NCBI GenBank assembly: GCA_031216915.1
Contig: CM062297.1
Location: 828,532,786 to 828,596,785, forward strand
Direction of reading: 5' to 3'
DNA from: Pictodentalium vernedei
Lineage: Eukaryota > Mollusca > Scaphopoda > Dentaliida > Dentaliidae
DNA: 64,000 nt
Of this stretch, positions 11,440-22,385 are shown piece after piece (within the stretch, counting starts at the first letter, position 1; every line of letters starts with the position of its first letter). The position numbers and the translations under genes are program-made. The notes under the pieces are model-generated. The model was not told the origin of the DNA. It saw only the letters and a program-made list of their open reading frames with translations, and did no database searches.

Positions 11440-11960
11440 TTGTTATTTTGCATACTAATTTCTGCCCCAAAACAATACAAACATTTGTGTAGCAATTTCT
11501 TGGTGGTTGGGGTATAATTTGACTTGATTGACTGGACTATAACAGCATCATCCAGGCCGACTTCTCTTGGAATAGTCCATTCTCAAGGTCGACCAATTAC
11601 AATTTTTAATATGCAGGTTAAAAATAGTAATTGGCCTACTTTTGATGATGATTGAACATGCGCCTGGGGTTATGAAGCTATATATACATATCAGATCCTT
11701 GGTTCTGCTTCTCGATCGAACGAAATGTCTCCATTTCAAAAACATACGGATTTCTACCGTTAGATGTCCAGTAGTATACCGACAGCTAGTTGGTTGCTAG
11801 TATTTTATTTATTCAACAGTAATGTTTTTACATTGTTGTAACATCCCAATGAAAGATTTTGTTACGAAATATACCAGCATTTATGTAAAGAAAGCAGGGC
11901 GATTTCTAAACAGTTACAGTTAAATGTGATGAGAGTAACTATCAATATGTACATGTGAAC
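11440..11960. other. no gene seen
   Basis: Between the cysteine-rich ORF and the SINE fragment there is one imperfect inverted pair around aattgg and ccaatt (11,588-11,633). Nothing else is supported. Confidence 0.4.
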
Positions 11961-12080
11961 AATCTAAGTGCCTTGCCCAAGGACACAACGCAGGAGTCCG
12001 AATCGATCGCTCAGACAGTCACCCATTCAAGTACTAACCGGGCTCAACTTTGCTTAACTTCGATGTGAGAGCATCTTGTG
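11961..12080 (-). repeat. 5S-rRNA-headed SINE fragment
   Basis: On the minus strand, 12,016-12,080 reads like the 3' half of metazoan 5S rRNA: atcgaagttaagcaaagttg, then agcccggttagtacttgaat and gggtgact, covering the internal promoter region. It is followed by gcgttgtgtccttgggcaag gcactta, the same body motif as the tRNA-headed SINEs at 28,730 and 51,597. This is the arrangement of SINE3-type (5S-derived) SINEs. It is truncated and diverged, and it is not a 5S gene because half of the 5S sequence is missing. Confidence 0.7.
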
Positions 12081-12757
12081 ATTTGTCGTGTTAATTGGTG
12101 TACATATGTGTTAGGTGGGGAAACGTAAACATGTCACACATATCAGCTTAGCGTGTGGCTTGTTTGTCCGATAGTTGTCCGGATATGCTTGCGTGTATGC
12201 TTTTCTCTTGTTGGATTCAATAAGCTTGGATGCTGTGGGATGCGTAGTCGAGAGCTGGGTAGTCAGTTAAACCAGCAACTCTCTGAGTAGAGTTTCCAAT
12301 GTTAAGATGATCAAACCCACCATATTTTTCTCCCGTACACATGTCACCACTATTAACACCATCACTTAGTGAAATGACACATGATTAGAAGATATATTTT
12401 CAATGTTAGTACCCCAATAGGACCGTATAAAATAGAATCACTCGTATGGTCTATTCTTGGAAGACTTTCCATGCATTGCTTTCTGATTTTAATAAACAGA
12501 ATGTAAATCGCATACACTTAGAAAACTATCAATTTTTAGTTTTCACCATATTGGTCTTCCGAGAGTAGACTGATGGGATAAGATGACATTGGTCACTGAC
12601 AGTTCAAAGAAGTAATTTATCATGATTTTCTTTAAGCAAGGAAAATCTGGACATTTTGGAATATAGTTCTGAATCATCTTTTCGATATATTGCATTGGAA
12701 ACCAAAAAGCGAAACTCTGCTGCAACATTTGTACATAAACATAGTGGTGATATTATA
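12081..12757. other. no gene seen
   Basis: No supported coding or repeat feature. Confidence 0.4.
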
Positions 12758-12900
12758 AGTTATCTCGGGCAACATCCAGGGTACGTGGATATTTAATACC
12801 TGGATGTCGGTTTTCAACCACGAGGCGCAAGCCGAATGGTTGAAAAGGAGACATCCAGGTATTAAATCTCCATGTACCCTGGATGTTGCCCGAGATAACG
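12758..12900. repeat. imperfect 140-bp palindrome
   Basis: Outer arms ttatctcgggcaacatccag and its complement at 12,880-12,899. Inner arms taatacctggatgtc and gacatccaggtatta. The turn lies near 12,829 (cgaggcgcaagccg). It is a single-copy foldback repeat of unknown class. Confidence 0.65.
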
Positions 12901-13086
12901 ATTTTGTCCCCCCTCATAACATAGAAATAATGCCGACATGTAAAATATGATGCCACATTAAGACTCAGGCGACGAAGTTTAAACCCCACACTGAGCATCA
13001 AGTTTTGAACCAAACAGCGAAACAAATGTCACAGCAAAACTATAAATAGACCGAGTCTATTTCCGAATCGTTGTTTATAAACCAGG

Positions 13087-13353
13087 TCACACATGGAGAA
13101 GTTTTTCACTTTGGTGAAGTTTTAAAACCGATTCAAATTCAGTATCAAAGTCTTTCTCTGACAAATACTCTCTAAAAAGCCGTGCGGCAGTATTATTTGA
13201 TTTGACGGTGGATTTAGGCGTGAGTTCAATCCGTTTGCGAACGATGTCTCCATCGGAGTGACAAGCGAAGCGAGTGATTGAGTATATTTGCGAACCTGAT
13301 TCAATCTGTTCAGTTCTCATCGAATACGACAGCCAACAAGTGCTTCTACTCAT
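13087..13353 (-). pseudogene. short coding-like relic, unassigned
   Basis: An 88-codon minus-strand frame with a coding-like stretch NNTAARLFREYLSEKDF at about residues 52-68. This stretch weakly recalls the N-terminal region of Crypton-type tyrosine recombinases and their domesticated relatives. No catalytic arginine or tyrosine box was found nearby, so the identity is a guess. Confidence 0.25.
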
Positions 13354-13840
13354 AGGGCTGCAACGATGTTTTTTTTTTTAAATTGTATTATAGTATTCAC
13401 TACAACACGACAATAAGTTGGATATAACTTAACAGTTCTAATAGGAGTTTCTGCAATCGATGTGGCCCAGTCGGGGTCAAAGGTTATTTTTATCACCTGG
13501 ATGTTTCTCGAGTGACAAACGGGGAACAACGGCGCGCGCTCTTATCACCCGCATGTTTGAAGATAGCCGATACCATGGCTATTTGTTTCGGTCACGTTGA
13601 CCAATCAGAAGACGCGATGCATACTGATTCAGGGACAATAGAGTATCTTACAATTATTAACATTACCACTCAGAGCTTAGTTATAGCAATTTAATTTCAG
13701 ATTTCATTTTCAGAATCACAAACGCAGGTTGCTTCGATCGAAACTTAGTGTATACGGTAGCCTGAAATTCTCTCGATCGACGGATCAACATGATGAGCGC
13801 GTTTGTCTGGCATTCTGAAAAGATTGTGTTCTGTAACATG

Positions 13841-13910
13841 ACGTCGCCTGAGTGTTAGAATGTTCTATGTCCCATAGAGGACATAGAACATCCTAGCACT
13901 CAGGCGACGA
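13841..13910. mobile_element. 70-bp TCGTCGCC hairpin element, copy 1
   Basis: cgtcgcctgagtg at the left and cactcaggcgacga at the right pair along the whole length and turn at cccatagagg. The same unit occurs at 17,211, 20,929, 37,037 and 59,232. Confidence 0.8.
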
Positions 13911-14970
13911 TGGGTGTTCTTTCAACTTTAATGGTTTCTGTTATTGAGATAAGAAAATATACATGCCGTGTTGTTTCCTAATTTAATATTTTACAGAGGT
14001 GTTTTCCCCCTTTCGTATATAGAAACATATACTGCCTTTCGCAAACGTCTTCCCAAAGCTTTAATGTACGACAAACAGTAGCGTAAACAAATCGCAATGA
14101 AACAGGAGCTTGTATACTGCAACTGTAGGACGCGGCTCCTGATACACGATGTGTTCGGGTAATTACGGACAAAATACATACTTATTATAAGATAACACGC
14201 GTATTCAGGACTAGTGATGAAAACTGGCAAATTTTCAATGGTGCTGAAGAGATGTCCATGTTACGTGTATGGATAATCAGCCAATAACTAAAAATCATCG
14301 TAAAGATACAGTACTGCGATTACAAAAAGCGAAGGGAAAATTGCGATAGGATCGCGACACAGTCACGAGCCGGCCACATTTTCCTCTACCCGCTATCATC
14401 CCTTCATCACTATAGAATGTCTCTCGTCGAAAGGAATCCAGAGAACAGTGGATCTATGAATCTAAGATGTTATATCCGTTCGTTTTTCACGATTCAATCT
14501 TCATTTCTACAATGTTCTATTTGTAACATCTCGGAGCAGTTGTATAAATGTCTCGCGGCCGGAACGCGATCTGATCGAAAAAAAACCCCGCTATTTATGC
14601 TCACAGTACTGTACCTGTCTTCCAAACTGATGCTATTTTTTAAAACTGGAGTTGTTTTGTTTGCCTTTTCCATTTGTCCTTTACCAAGACGATATAAGAA
14701 ATGTCAGATTCGTGGACACACAACTTCATTCCAAGATATACAGGGACCGACCTGGGTATGCGCCAGTGCGTATTTGGTTCTCAAACATCAGGACCTGGCT
14801 CTTAAATCTCAGAAATAGGCTTCTCAGTTGGCGCGTAACTTCTCAGATCATATTTTGATATTCTTTCGATGGATAATCGAGAGAGACACTCTTACATGTA
14901 TTATATATATGATTATCATTTATCATTGTTGTGGAGTCCTTAAGTTAATACTTCAAGTCTTAATTACCAA
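13911..14970. other. 1 kb without a supported gene
   Basis: A 133-codon plus-strand frame (14,417-14,818) has no recognisable domain and a second open frame overlaps it. Neither is annotated. Confidence 0.4.
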
Positions 14971-14971
14971 G

Positions 14972-15059
14972 CATTAATCTTCACTGTGGTTTCTGATCAA
15001 GTCTTGGCTGCCTAAATAGGCAGCCAAGACTTGATCAGAAACCACAGTGAAGATTAATG
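14972..15059. repeat. perfect 42-bp-arm hairpin
   Basis: The two 42-bp arms (14,972-15,013 and 15,018-15,059) are exact complements with a 4-base loop (aaat). Key arm sequence is ggtttctgatcaagtc. Looser pairing does not clearly extend outside. No other copy was seen. Confidence 0.85.
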
Positions 15060-15353
15060 TTTGCTATAGTGTACTAAATGAAAATGATGAGAGCTATTAC
15101 ATACTTGCAGTGTGTGTTACAAACAGCAGTGTGACTCCGTAAATTGAAATCTGGCGCATGAATTGAAAATATAGGCTCCGAGGCTAGAGCGTATTTTAAA
15201 TAGTCCTGATCGGTCCCTGGATATATACACAAAGACTGCTCATTGAAACGTACTCGATAGGTTAATTTTGTTGATAAAGAATGAGCTGTTTGATCAAATA
15301 TTTAACCAAACTGCGTTTTTGGAATGTGAATCGACAGTGGAAGCAAATTACTA

Positions 15354-15461
15354 TTAACCCTTTACCTAACGCAGCCTTAATACCTTCATAAACTGTCGTG
15401 CATTTCTTTGTTTTTAATTTGTGCCTCGAAAACATAAAAAAACTCCTTCAATGGAACGAGC
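15354..15461. mobile_element. left half of a TTAA foldback MITE
   Basis: Starts TTAACCCTTTACCTAACGCAG and runs to ccttcaatggaacgagcc, exactly as far as the hairpin core. It is then interrupted by the element at 15,464. The right half was not found. Confidence 0.65.
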
Positions 15462-15463
15462 CA

Positions 15464-15890
15464 ATACTATAAAACTTTTGCAGTTGTATTTTTTAGAATT
15501 GTATCTTCTCCCTATTAATATAACTGACTAAAATGAATCGTTAACATATTGCCACATCTTTGAAAATCCTGATGGTTCATTTCAACTCATTTAAAGTCAT
15601 AAGTTGAAAATACAGTTCTAGAAAATACAGCTGTAAAAGTTTTATATTATTGATCCCAGTTCGTGGTCTGTGACCAACACTTTAAAACATTTACAGTTGT
15701 ATTTTTCAGAATTGTATTTTCTATTTTTGGATACAACTAATTGAAATGAACCATTAGCATTTTCAAAGGTGTGGCAATTTGCCAGCTGGCAAATTGCCAT
15801 ATCTTTCAAAATGCTAATGATTCATTTCCGTTATTTACATTCTCTTGTAGAAAATACAATTCGGGGAAAAAAAATGTAAAAAGTTTATAG
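15464..15890. repeat. paired foldback repeats of the ACAATTC family
   Basis: Two consecutive foldback units. The first (15,464-15,650) has ends actataaaacttttgcagtt and aactgtaaaagttttata-like complement. The second (15,680-15,890) has a perfect inner hairpin gcaatttgccagctggcaaattgc near 15,775-15,800 (split here as two arms of 12). A third copy is at 22,195-22,385. Both ends carry the gaaaatacaattc motif. Confidence 0.6.
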
Positions 15891-16664
15891 CATTGGTCCC
15901 TGATCGAGAAAGAAACAGCTTTTGCGATCTTTGTACTTTCTTAAAAATGCAACATAAGAGTTAATGAGATTTCTTATTCTCTAATTTAATGGGTTAAGGG
16001 TATTGATGATTCAGAAGCGACCCTTCATACTCAACCTCCGATATCTGATTCTCAGTAAACATACTCTCCGTTCGGTTTATTGCGGATCAAATACAGTAGA
16101 CAATTGATTAAATCGTTCAATGACTTGTTGATTTTCTTAATAGACTTCTCCCTGGCTTAACTAACAAAAGGAATGTATGCGTGTCTTTTGGAATGCATGT
16201 AACCACTCGTCTGCTCTTTTCAAATTGGGAAAAGCAACGCCCTGTTTATAAATTAAACAACGAAATATATAAAAAGATGTGGTCGCATAACAGAGGATTC
16301 AATCTGAACAAGATACAAGACCTCGGCTTCTCAAATCAAAACACAGGCAAAACATCGTTACCGTACTTAAAGGTAAGTGAACATTTCGTGATAACACTAG
16401 ATTGGATTGCTGTTCCCGAACACCATCATCATTATATTGAAGAGCGGGCGCGCGCAAAAAAAAAAAATAATAAATACGTGCAATAAAAAGCAAATGAAAA
16501 AAAGACTGCTATTCCTTCAAGTGCTTTGGTGCACCAAAGACTGCAGTGTGCGTAAATGTAGAAGGCTGTTTCTGGGGTTAATTCCAAGCAGGGGCGTCGC
16601 AAAGATGATCGATTGGGTTGAGGTGTGAACTAGATTTGTCCTGAATGTGATGACTTATGTCTGA
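15891..16664. other. no gene seen
   Basis: A 101-codon frame (16,181-16,486) has no family resemblance and ends in low-complexity sequence. Not annotated as a gene. Confidence 0.4.
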
Positions 16665-16736
16665 TAAAATATTCCAACTACATCATCAAGGCATGCCTTC
16701 ATCGAAGGCATGCCTTGATGATATAGTTGGAATATA
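16665..16736. mobile_element. 72-bp hairpin of the AAGGCATGCCTT family
   Basis: attccaactacatcatcaag gcatgccttc is followed after three bases by its complement. Relatives or halves are at 9,358, 24,086, 24,815, 29,568 and 51,193. Confidence 0.75.
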
Positions 16737-17210
16737 ATTCCGTTGGGATGATAGTACAAAAACTAGGCGCTCTCAGAAATTTATTTGCACGCGCTTTCCA
16801 GCTTTTACTTAATTACGACGTGCCCAACTCTAAATTACCGAATCGGGACAACAGTCGTCCATTTTATCTGTGTCTGTATTGTCATTTCGCAGAAACACTG
16901 CTGGACTTTGATACGATGTGTTACCGACTGTATGTGTGACGTCAGTCCAAGTATCAAATCTAGTCACGTGAGAAAGTAAATAATTACTGGCAAGAGCAAA
17001 GCGATATCTGAGATTCCAATCCATACGAAAATGTACCGATTGGAAACATAAATGGGGTTGGGTTGTAACACCCCTAAACCCCACATCAGCACCGCTCATG
17101 ATTCCATGATAGTCTTGTCGCGGATCATACCGCAATTAGTGTACTGTTGTTACAGAAGCGGAGAGATTTATAGACTGGTTCGTGACCAGGTCGCGATTTT
17201 GGTAGAAATA

Positions 17211-17280
17211 TCGTCCCCTGAGTTCCAATGTGTTCTATGTGCCTGCTGGCACATAGAACACATTGGAACTCAGGGGACGA
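17211..17280. mobile_element. 70-bp TCGTCCCC hairpin element with TA flanks
   Basis: tcgtcccctgagttccaatg at the left and its complement at the right; the loop is ctgc. TA is present immediately on both sides (17,209-17,210 and 17,281-17,282). It is a sequence variant of the 13,841, 20,929 and 37,037 units and is closest to the copy at 59,232. Confidence 0.85.
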
Positions 17281-17836
17281 TATGTGTCCGCATTTTTTAC
17301 CACAGCTCTGAGGAATAATCTGAATTGTCAAAGAATCGCGAAAACATTTCATCTCTGGAGCTATTTTCATTTTTAATATTATTTTTTTTGATTTAGTCTG
17401 GATTTTGCAATTTTTTTATTGTTAAATCCCGTTATTCGTCCGTGTAAATGTATGTGTCGCGACAAGACTGGGATTGCATAGCAATGCGATCCCGAAAGAA
17501 ATGACTTTTACAACCATAGTATCGTAACTTAGCTAAACGTCGATACTCTTTCATTTCTAATGACATATACTTCTTTCATTGTATCGTTTTCACATAAACT
17601 ACGACTGTAAAGGTTGATGCAAAAATTCTTAGCTCTCTCTTGGCTTCAGAGTTTGTATTCTAAACCTTTTCATTTTTATGATCTCGAGTAACATTTCATC
17701 TTTCGTCTTCTGATAAATATATATTTGAAAATGAGAGAGAAAATATTATTGGAAACACGTGGCGTAGTTGTGGAGGGGTATAAAGATACTGAATTCTACG
17801 ATTCGCATGTCAACTAATGAAATTGCAGATGACATA
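17281..17836. other. no gene seen
   Basis: AT-rich sequence with a minor inverted pair ggattgca and tgcgatcc near 17,471-17,493. Nothing else supported. Confidence 0.4.
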
Positions 17837-18622
17837 TACAGTACAGCCGCAGTGGACTGGTCACTTTCCACGAGTGGGCAATATTGCCACGGACGCAATA
17901 ATTAAACAATAACATGATTTTGGAGGGCATTATGGTTCGTGAGCGACCCTGCATCGATGTTGAACAGCCCGAGGGTTTATTAAAGGCCCGAGACGAAGTC
18001 GAGGGCCGTTAATAAGCCCAAGGGCTGTTCAACATCGATGCAGGGCCGCTCACGAACCATTATGCCCGACAACAATCATGTTATTACTATTATTACCACT
18101 ACGTAATTTGTAATTTTACACATTTCCAAAATGATATCCCAGCAATCAAAATTCCGTCTTCCACTTCCAGCGAGGGAGGTAATGCACGCAATAAAGATGA
18201 CGAATCAGTTGCCATGGAAAATGGCTACAACTGACAACATGGCCACGTGTCATTTGTTTCTGTTGCTGTCGATCAACAAGACCGCAACATGGCGAAAGCA
18301 TCAACTTTTCCGTGCGAGTTCTCGCCTCATTTCTAAATTTTCAATTCTAAAAGACGTCATGTGACAAGAGGGCCGATAATGAATTTTGTTTTCCATTAGC
18401 GGCCCTCCTATCACGTGACTACCGAGCAATAGAGGATATGATTGCCCGTTAAATCGACATTAATGCAGTAGGAAACGCCCTGCAAAGTGGTAATAATAGT
18501 AGATTTCAAACACTAATTATAGGTATAATCATCAAAAATTTAATTAATGAAACACAGGGTACAACCCGGACATCATTGCCCACGCGTGGATTACGACCAG
18601 CCCACGACGACTGTACTGTAGC
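17837..18622. mobile_element. CAGTACAGCC-ended foldback MITE, copy 1, split by a nested element
   Basis: Left end TACAGTACAGCCGCAGTGG, right end cccacgacgactgtactgta. The core aatttaattaatgaa and acaacccgg survives on one side only. The element is interrupted at 17,903-18,491 by another insertion. Other copies of the host element lie at 19,454, 34,839, 39,163 and 49,511. The TA flanks with CAGT ends suggest a Tc1/mariner-type non-autonomous element (inference). Confidence 0.75.
17903..18491. mobile_element. nested palindromic insertion with AATAAT duplication
   Basis: The uninterrupted host element reads gcaataatagtag (compare 19,508). Here aataat occurs at 17,897-17,902 and again at 18,492-18,497 with 589 bp between, consistent with a 6-bp target duplication. 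The insert holds a hairpin of about 150 bp (gcattatggttcgtgagcg and complement, 17,929-18,066) and a second weak inverted pair (gaggg ccgataatg and cattagcggccctc, 18,369-18,406). Confidence 0.65.
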
Positions 18623-18847
18623 ATATAATGTAATACAAAGCAAAGCTTCAGATAAAATTTCGGTACAAAAAGTACAGCCCCAGCAATTTGTTTTAGCAGT
18701 GCGTACTTTACCCCTAAGGAGGAAAAAATGGATTAGTTCAGGTTGCATGCGGTAGAAAATATGGTCGGTGGGCCAGTCGGTCGGCAGAGCGGTCATCAAA
18801 AATTCAATTAATGAAGCACCGGCTACAACCCGGTGCTTCATTAATTA
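18623..18847. repeat. repeat shared with 39,414-39,600, ending in a foldback core
   Basis: gcatataatgtaata, then cagtgcgtactttacc, then gaaaatatggtcggtgggcc occur in the same order at 39,414-39,600, directly after the same CAGT-ended element in both places. At 18,793-18,847 an extra copy of the aatgaagcaccgg hairpin core follows. Confidence 0.75.
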
Positions 18848-19324
18848 AATTCACAAAGGAATGGTTTTGCGCGCCGATGGCGCGCAGGGACGGTATGGGG
18901 AACAAGTCCCTTTCGACCCTCAGTGACTGTAAATGATTGATTTTCGCATGTCTAGGCGTGTCAAAGGAGGGAAAAGGTTCGGGTACTCGGCAGGTGTCTC
19001 CGGTTGTGGCGTGATGGCTTCGTTGACATATTTCGGTTGGACCCTCGGGTGAGGACCAGTGTGGGAGGTTGGGTCCTCTCACAAAGGTACTACCTCTCCC
19101 CGAGGGTGCAGTGATTCTAGGTTTTCAGGCGAGTGGATCAGTTTTCAGGCAAGTATAATCTGCCACTTCTGAGATGATTTTGATTGATGACCATCACTGG
19201 CAAGTATAGTCTGCCTCAGGCTGTCTCTATTTGGTTGGACACTTTGCAAGAAAACAACAACGACCCCTTTCGGGGACCACCAGAAAGAAGACCCGAACTT
19301 CCCTGGTTCGGGGGCAGTTAATTT
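18848..19324. other. GC-richer stretch without an identified gene
   Basis: Visibly richer in GC than its surroundings, with motifs such as gaccctcgggtgagg and ccccgagggtg. No frame gives a recognisable protein. It may be the rest of a repeat whose edge is shared with 49,756-49,886. Confidence 0.35.
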
Positions 19325-19453
19325 ACGGAGTAACTCCCTCCAATCGGGGACGTTTGAAGAAGTGAAAGCTGTTATGCTGTGGCTCCTTCAGATGTCTTGG
19401 TGTTTACCTCGCCGGAAAACTAACAACACTTATCAACTTTCTAATCTCGCCAC
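19325..19453. repeat. repeat, inverted partner at 49,756-49,886
   Basis: acggagtaactccctccaat, then gacgtttgaagaagtg, then gtggctccttcag appear in reverse complement at 49,756-49,886, each time directly flanking the same CAGT-ended element. The duplicated unit is therefore larger than the element itself. Confidence 0.8.
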
Positions 19454-19704
19454 TACAGTATAGCTGCCGTGGACTGGTCACCTTCCACGTGTGGGCAATA
19501 TTTCCACGAACGCAATAATAGTAGATTTCAAACACTAATTATAGGAATAATCATCAAAAATTTAATTAATGAAGCACCGGGTACAACCCGGTACTTCATT
19601 AATTAAATTTTTGCTGCTTATGACTTTTATTACCTGGTCAACGCATGCGTGGATATCACTGCCCACGTGTGGATTACGACCAATCCACGGTAACTGTACT
19701 GTTT
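19454..19704. mobile_element. CAGTATAGC-ended foldback MITE, copy 2
   Basis: TACAGTATAGCTGCCGTGG at the left and taactgtactgttta at the right. The core is aaatttaattaatgaagcac and cggtacttcatt around cgggtacaacccgg, near 19,558-19,612. Outer arms carry ttccacgtgtgggcaat and cactgcccacgtgtgg. Confidence 0.8.
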
Positions 19705-19977
19705 ATGATGAATACTGATGACAAAAAATTGGCCGAGATATCAGCCTTCGATAACTTGACATCAGCCTTCAACCTTCGGTATCGATCTAATATGAAATTA
19801 CCTCGGGCTGATATCCCGGTATTAAACTAACCAAAAAATAATCTCTAAATATGTACTTGCAAAAAGATATATGGAAAAATGGGAACTGGAGTGATCGTTA
19901 CTCATATACTCCACGAACTCCAGTTTTCATCCTTTTGAAGGGTTTTGATAGTTTTCACTTGTGATATCGGTCCGAGG

Positions 19978-20238
19978 TACAGTACGCGGAGAGTGGATTG
20001 TAACTATATCATCCGCGGAGTGGAGTTATCACCCAGAGTATCACTTTCAAATTCTGTACATATGGACAAAACACACAAGCAATGTTTCAGCCAATGGACC
20101 TCCGGGTTTAACCCGGAGGTTCATTGGTTGGAACTTTGCTTGTGATGGTTATGCTTTGTAACAGATTTGCAATTATTGCTCGGGTGGAACTGCCACTCTA
20201 CGGGTGATTTAATGACAATACACTCTCCACGTACTGTA
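19978..20238. mobile_element. CAGTACG-ended foldback MITE, copy 1
   Basis: TACAGTACGCGGAGAGTGG at the left and ctctccacgtactgta at the right. The centre is caatggacctccgggtttaa followed by its complement (near 20,090-20,132). The outer arms atcatccgcggagtgg and ccactctacgggtgat also pair. Copies are at 21,189 and 55,265. Confidence 0.85.
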
Positions 20239-20424
20239 ACTTCACATTTGCCTTATATCTCGGCCGATCTCTTTATTTATTAAACCAGCACAAATAATTA
20301 TAAAATGTTCTCGAATCCGTTGCAGTTTTCTAAAATTGTTTTTCTTTCTCATTCTTTTCGCAGTCTGACACTCCTTCTTCTCCCACTTCGGTGAATTTCC
20401 GCTTACGACTCAGAATATCAGTTT

Positions 20425-20653
20425 GGTTCATTCCCACTAGACCAATTCCCTTTAGACCAACTCCCACGAGGCCAATTCCCAAAGGACCAATTCCCCTTAG
20501 ACCAACTGGTGTGTTCTTCTTTAAAAATAATTCTATATCAATAATTTGATATATTTATAAATATTTATAAATGTATTTAATGTTATTGATATTCAAGTCT
20601 GAAAATAAGCAGTCTGTCATTTGTAGAATGAGAGGGTGAATTTGCTGATGCAT
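20425..20653. mobile_element. half copy of the GACCAATTCCC tandem-end element
   Basis: Begins GGTTCATTCCCACTAG and four to five 15-bp units (consensus agaccaattccc plus three bases) up to about 20,500. It continues into ctatatcaataatttgatat and stops at ggtgaatttgctgatgc. The other end is missing (compare 23,307-23,854). Confidence 0.75.
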
Positions 20654-20928
20654 CATATCAGTCGAGTTTGAAGGTCTTATCTGCCGAGCTTGATAATTGG
20701 GCAATTTGGGTAAAAAAGAAGGTGATACCTAATAAATAAACCATTAATAACTGTGGGGAATTCTAAAAGGTAAGAAGCGGTATTGATACAGTGTCTGCAA
20801 TGGAAGGTCAATGAAAAGCTAGGGTTCTGACGAACCTAGCAATAAAAAGACGTCATGCACCCTACAAAAAGTCAATAGTCAATCAGGCTTTGAGCAAAGC
20901 TATTTTCGGACAATTTCCCTCTGACATA

Positions 20929-20998
20929 TCGTCGCCTGAGTGCTAGGATGTCCTACGTCCCATCGGGGACGTAGGGCATTGCAGCAGTCAGGCGACGA
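20929..20998. mobile_element. 70-bp TCGTCGCC hairpin element, copy 3
   Basis: tcgtcgcctgagtgctagg at the left, ggcgacga at the right, turning at cccatcgggg. A few mismatches are present. TA lies on the left side only. Confidence 0.8.
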
Positions 20999-21048
20999 CA
21001 TGTTTCACTTTACATATTTCAGCTCTCTCGCATGGTTTTGGTGATGCA

Positions 21049-21176
21049 TACAGTACAACCCGATGCTTCATAAATTAAAATTTTCCTGATGATGAGTTTT
21101 ATACCTGGTAAACACACGCGTGGACATCATTTCCCACGTGTGGATTATGACCAGTCCATGGCGACTGTACTGTACA
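21049..21176. mobile_element. right half of a CAGT-ended foldback MITE
   Basis: acagtacaacccgatgcttc, then ggtaaacacacgcgtgg, then catggcgactgtactgta is the right arm of the element seen complete at 39,163-39,413. The left arm is absent. Confidence 0.65.
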
Positions 21177-21188
21177 TCTTGCATATTC

Positions 21189-21449
21189 TACAGTACGTGG
21201 AGAATGGATTGTAACCATATCATCCGCGGAGTGGAGTTATCACCCAAAGTATCACTTTCAAATTCTGTACATATGGACAAAACACACAAGCAATGTTTCA
21301 GCCAATGGACCTCCGGGCTTAACCCGGAGGTCAATTGGCTGGAACTTTGCTTGTGATGGTTATGCTTTGCAACAGATTTGCAATTATTGCTCGGGTGGAA
21401 TCGCCATTCTGTGGGTGATTTAATGATAATAGACTTTCCACGTACTGTA
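21189..21449. mobile_element. CAGTACG-ended foldback MITE, copy 2
   Basis: TACAGTACGTGGAGAATGG at the left and ctttccacgtactgta at the right, TA on both sides. The core caatggacctccgggcttaa and its complement lies near 21,303-21,345. Confidence 0.85.
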
Positions 21450-22194
21450 CACAATGTTTTACAGTCAAAATGTTCTATGCAGAAATTGCGAAAAAAGTGG
21501 TGTTTTCCACCCACATCAGCGTATTATATAATTTTTATACGGTATTTGGGAGAGGATTACCACAAAAGCATTTGAACAATGGAGTCAACAACAGGGGCGT
21601 AGACAGGGTAAATGGAGGAATGGGGGTGGGGGTGGGGTGGGGAGGGGGAATATCTTCCTACTGTAAGCAGAAACATATTTTTTCCTTCCCATTTCAGTTC
21701 ACTTCATGCTGCGCTAAGAGAGTACACTCCTTATAGGTGAATGTCCAGGGACTTGGATAGAGAATACGAACAAGGTTAAATATTTCAGGCATGAATATAT
21801 ATAAGGCTGACATTTTCTCGGAAAAAGTGTGCAAGGGGGTTTGAACCCCTTCCCGATTCCCATGATAACGTCACTGGTGACCACTAGAATATGAGAAAAA
21901 GCTGAGAAGCACAAGCCAATTTTTTTTCGGCTAAGGGTCAACAACATGGAGGTAAATTGGCTGAGGTTTTGCTTCTACTTCATCTGCCCTTCCACAAAAT
22001 ATGAGTTTGGGATCTGGCGAAATTCAATTCCACAAGTGCTTTAGCAATAATCCGTTCTCTATGTACATTATGGTTATAAAAACAAATAGCACAGGTTATT
22101 GAAGAGTAAATTTGTAGCTGCAATAAAAACCTTTTTGGGCCGGATTTTCAGCATCTTGTGGCAACTCATCTTCTAACCCAAGCTAACCTGGAGC
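21450..22194. other. no gene seen
   Basis: Contains a GGGGT-rich run at 21,620-21,650 and otherwise nothing supported. Confidence 0.4.
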
Positions 22195-22385
22195 TAATAC
22201 TATCAAATCTTTTCAGCTGTATTTTCTGGAATTGTATTTTCTACCTATTAATATAAATGTCTAAATGTATCGCATTTTGAATGTATAGCAATTTGAAAAT
22301 GCTAATGGTTCATTTTAACCCATTTAGTGTCATAACTAGAAAATACAATTCTAGAAAATACAATTGTAAAGGTTTTACTCATATG
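22195..22385. repeat. foldback repeat of the ACAATTC family, copy 3
   Basis: Left agctgtattttctggaattg and right aattctagaaaatacaattg pair, around a middle with atgctaatggttcattt. The same layout is seen at 15,464-15,890. Confidence 0.6.

Larger units (their letters stand above)
19715..20745. repeat. dispersed repeat, copy 2, carrying two insertions
   Basis: Matches 257-1,240 in blocks (see that entry). Here the repeat is interrupted by a TA-flanked foldback MITE at 19,978-20,238 and by a half copy of the tandem-end element at 20,425-20,653. Confidence 0.55.

Noticed and set aside
12016..12080. a 5S rRNA gene
   Set aside because: Only the 3' half resembles 5S rRNA, it carries mismatches, and it is joined to SINE body sequence.
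14417..14818. 133-codon ORF as a gene
   Set aside because: No domain, an overlapping second frame of similar length, and no supporting splice or start context.
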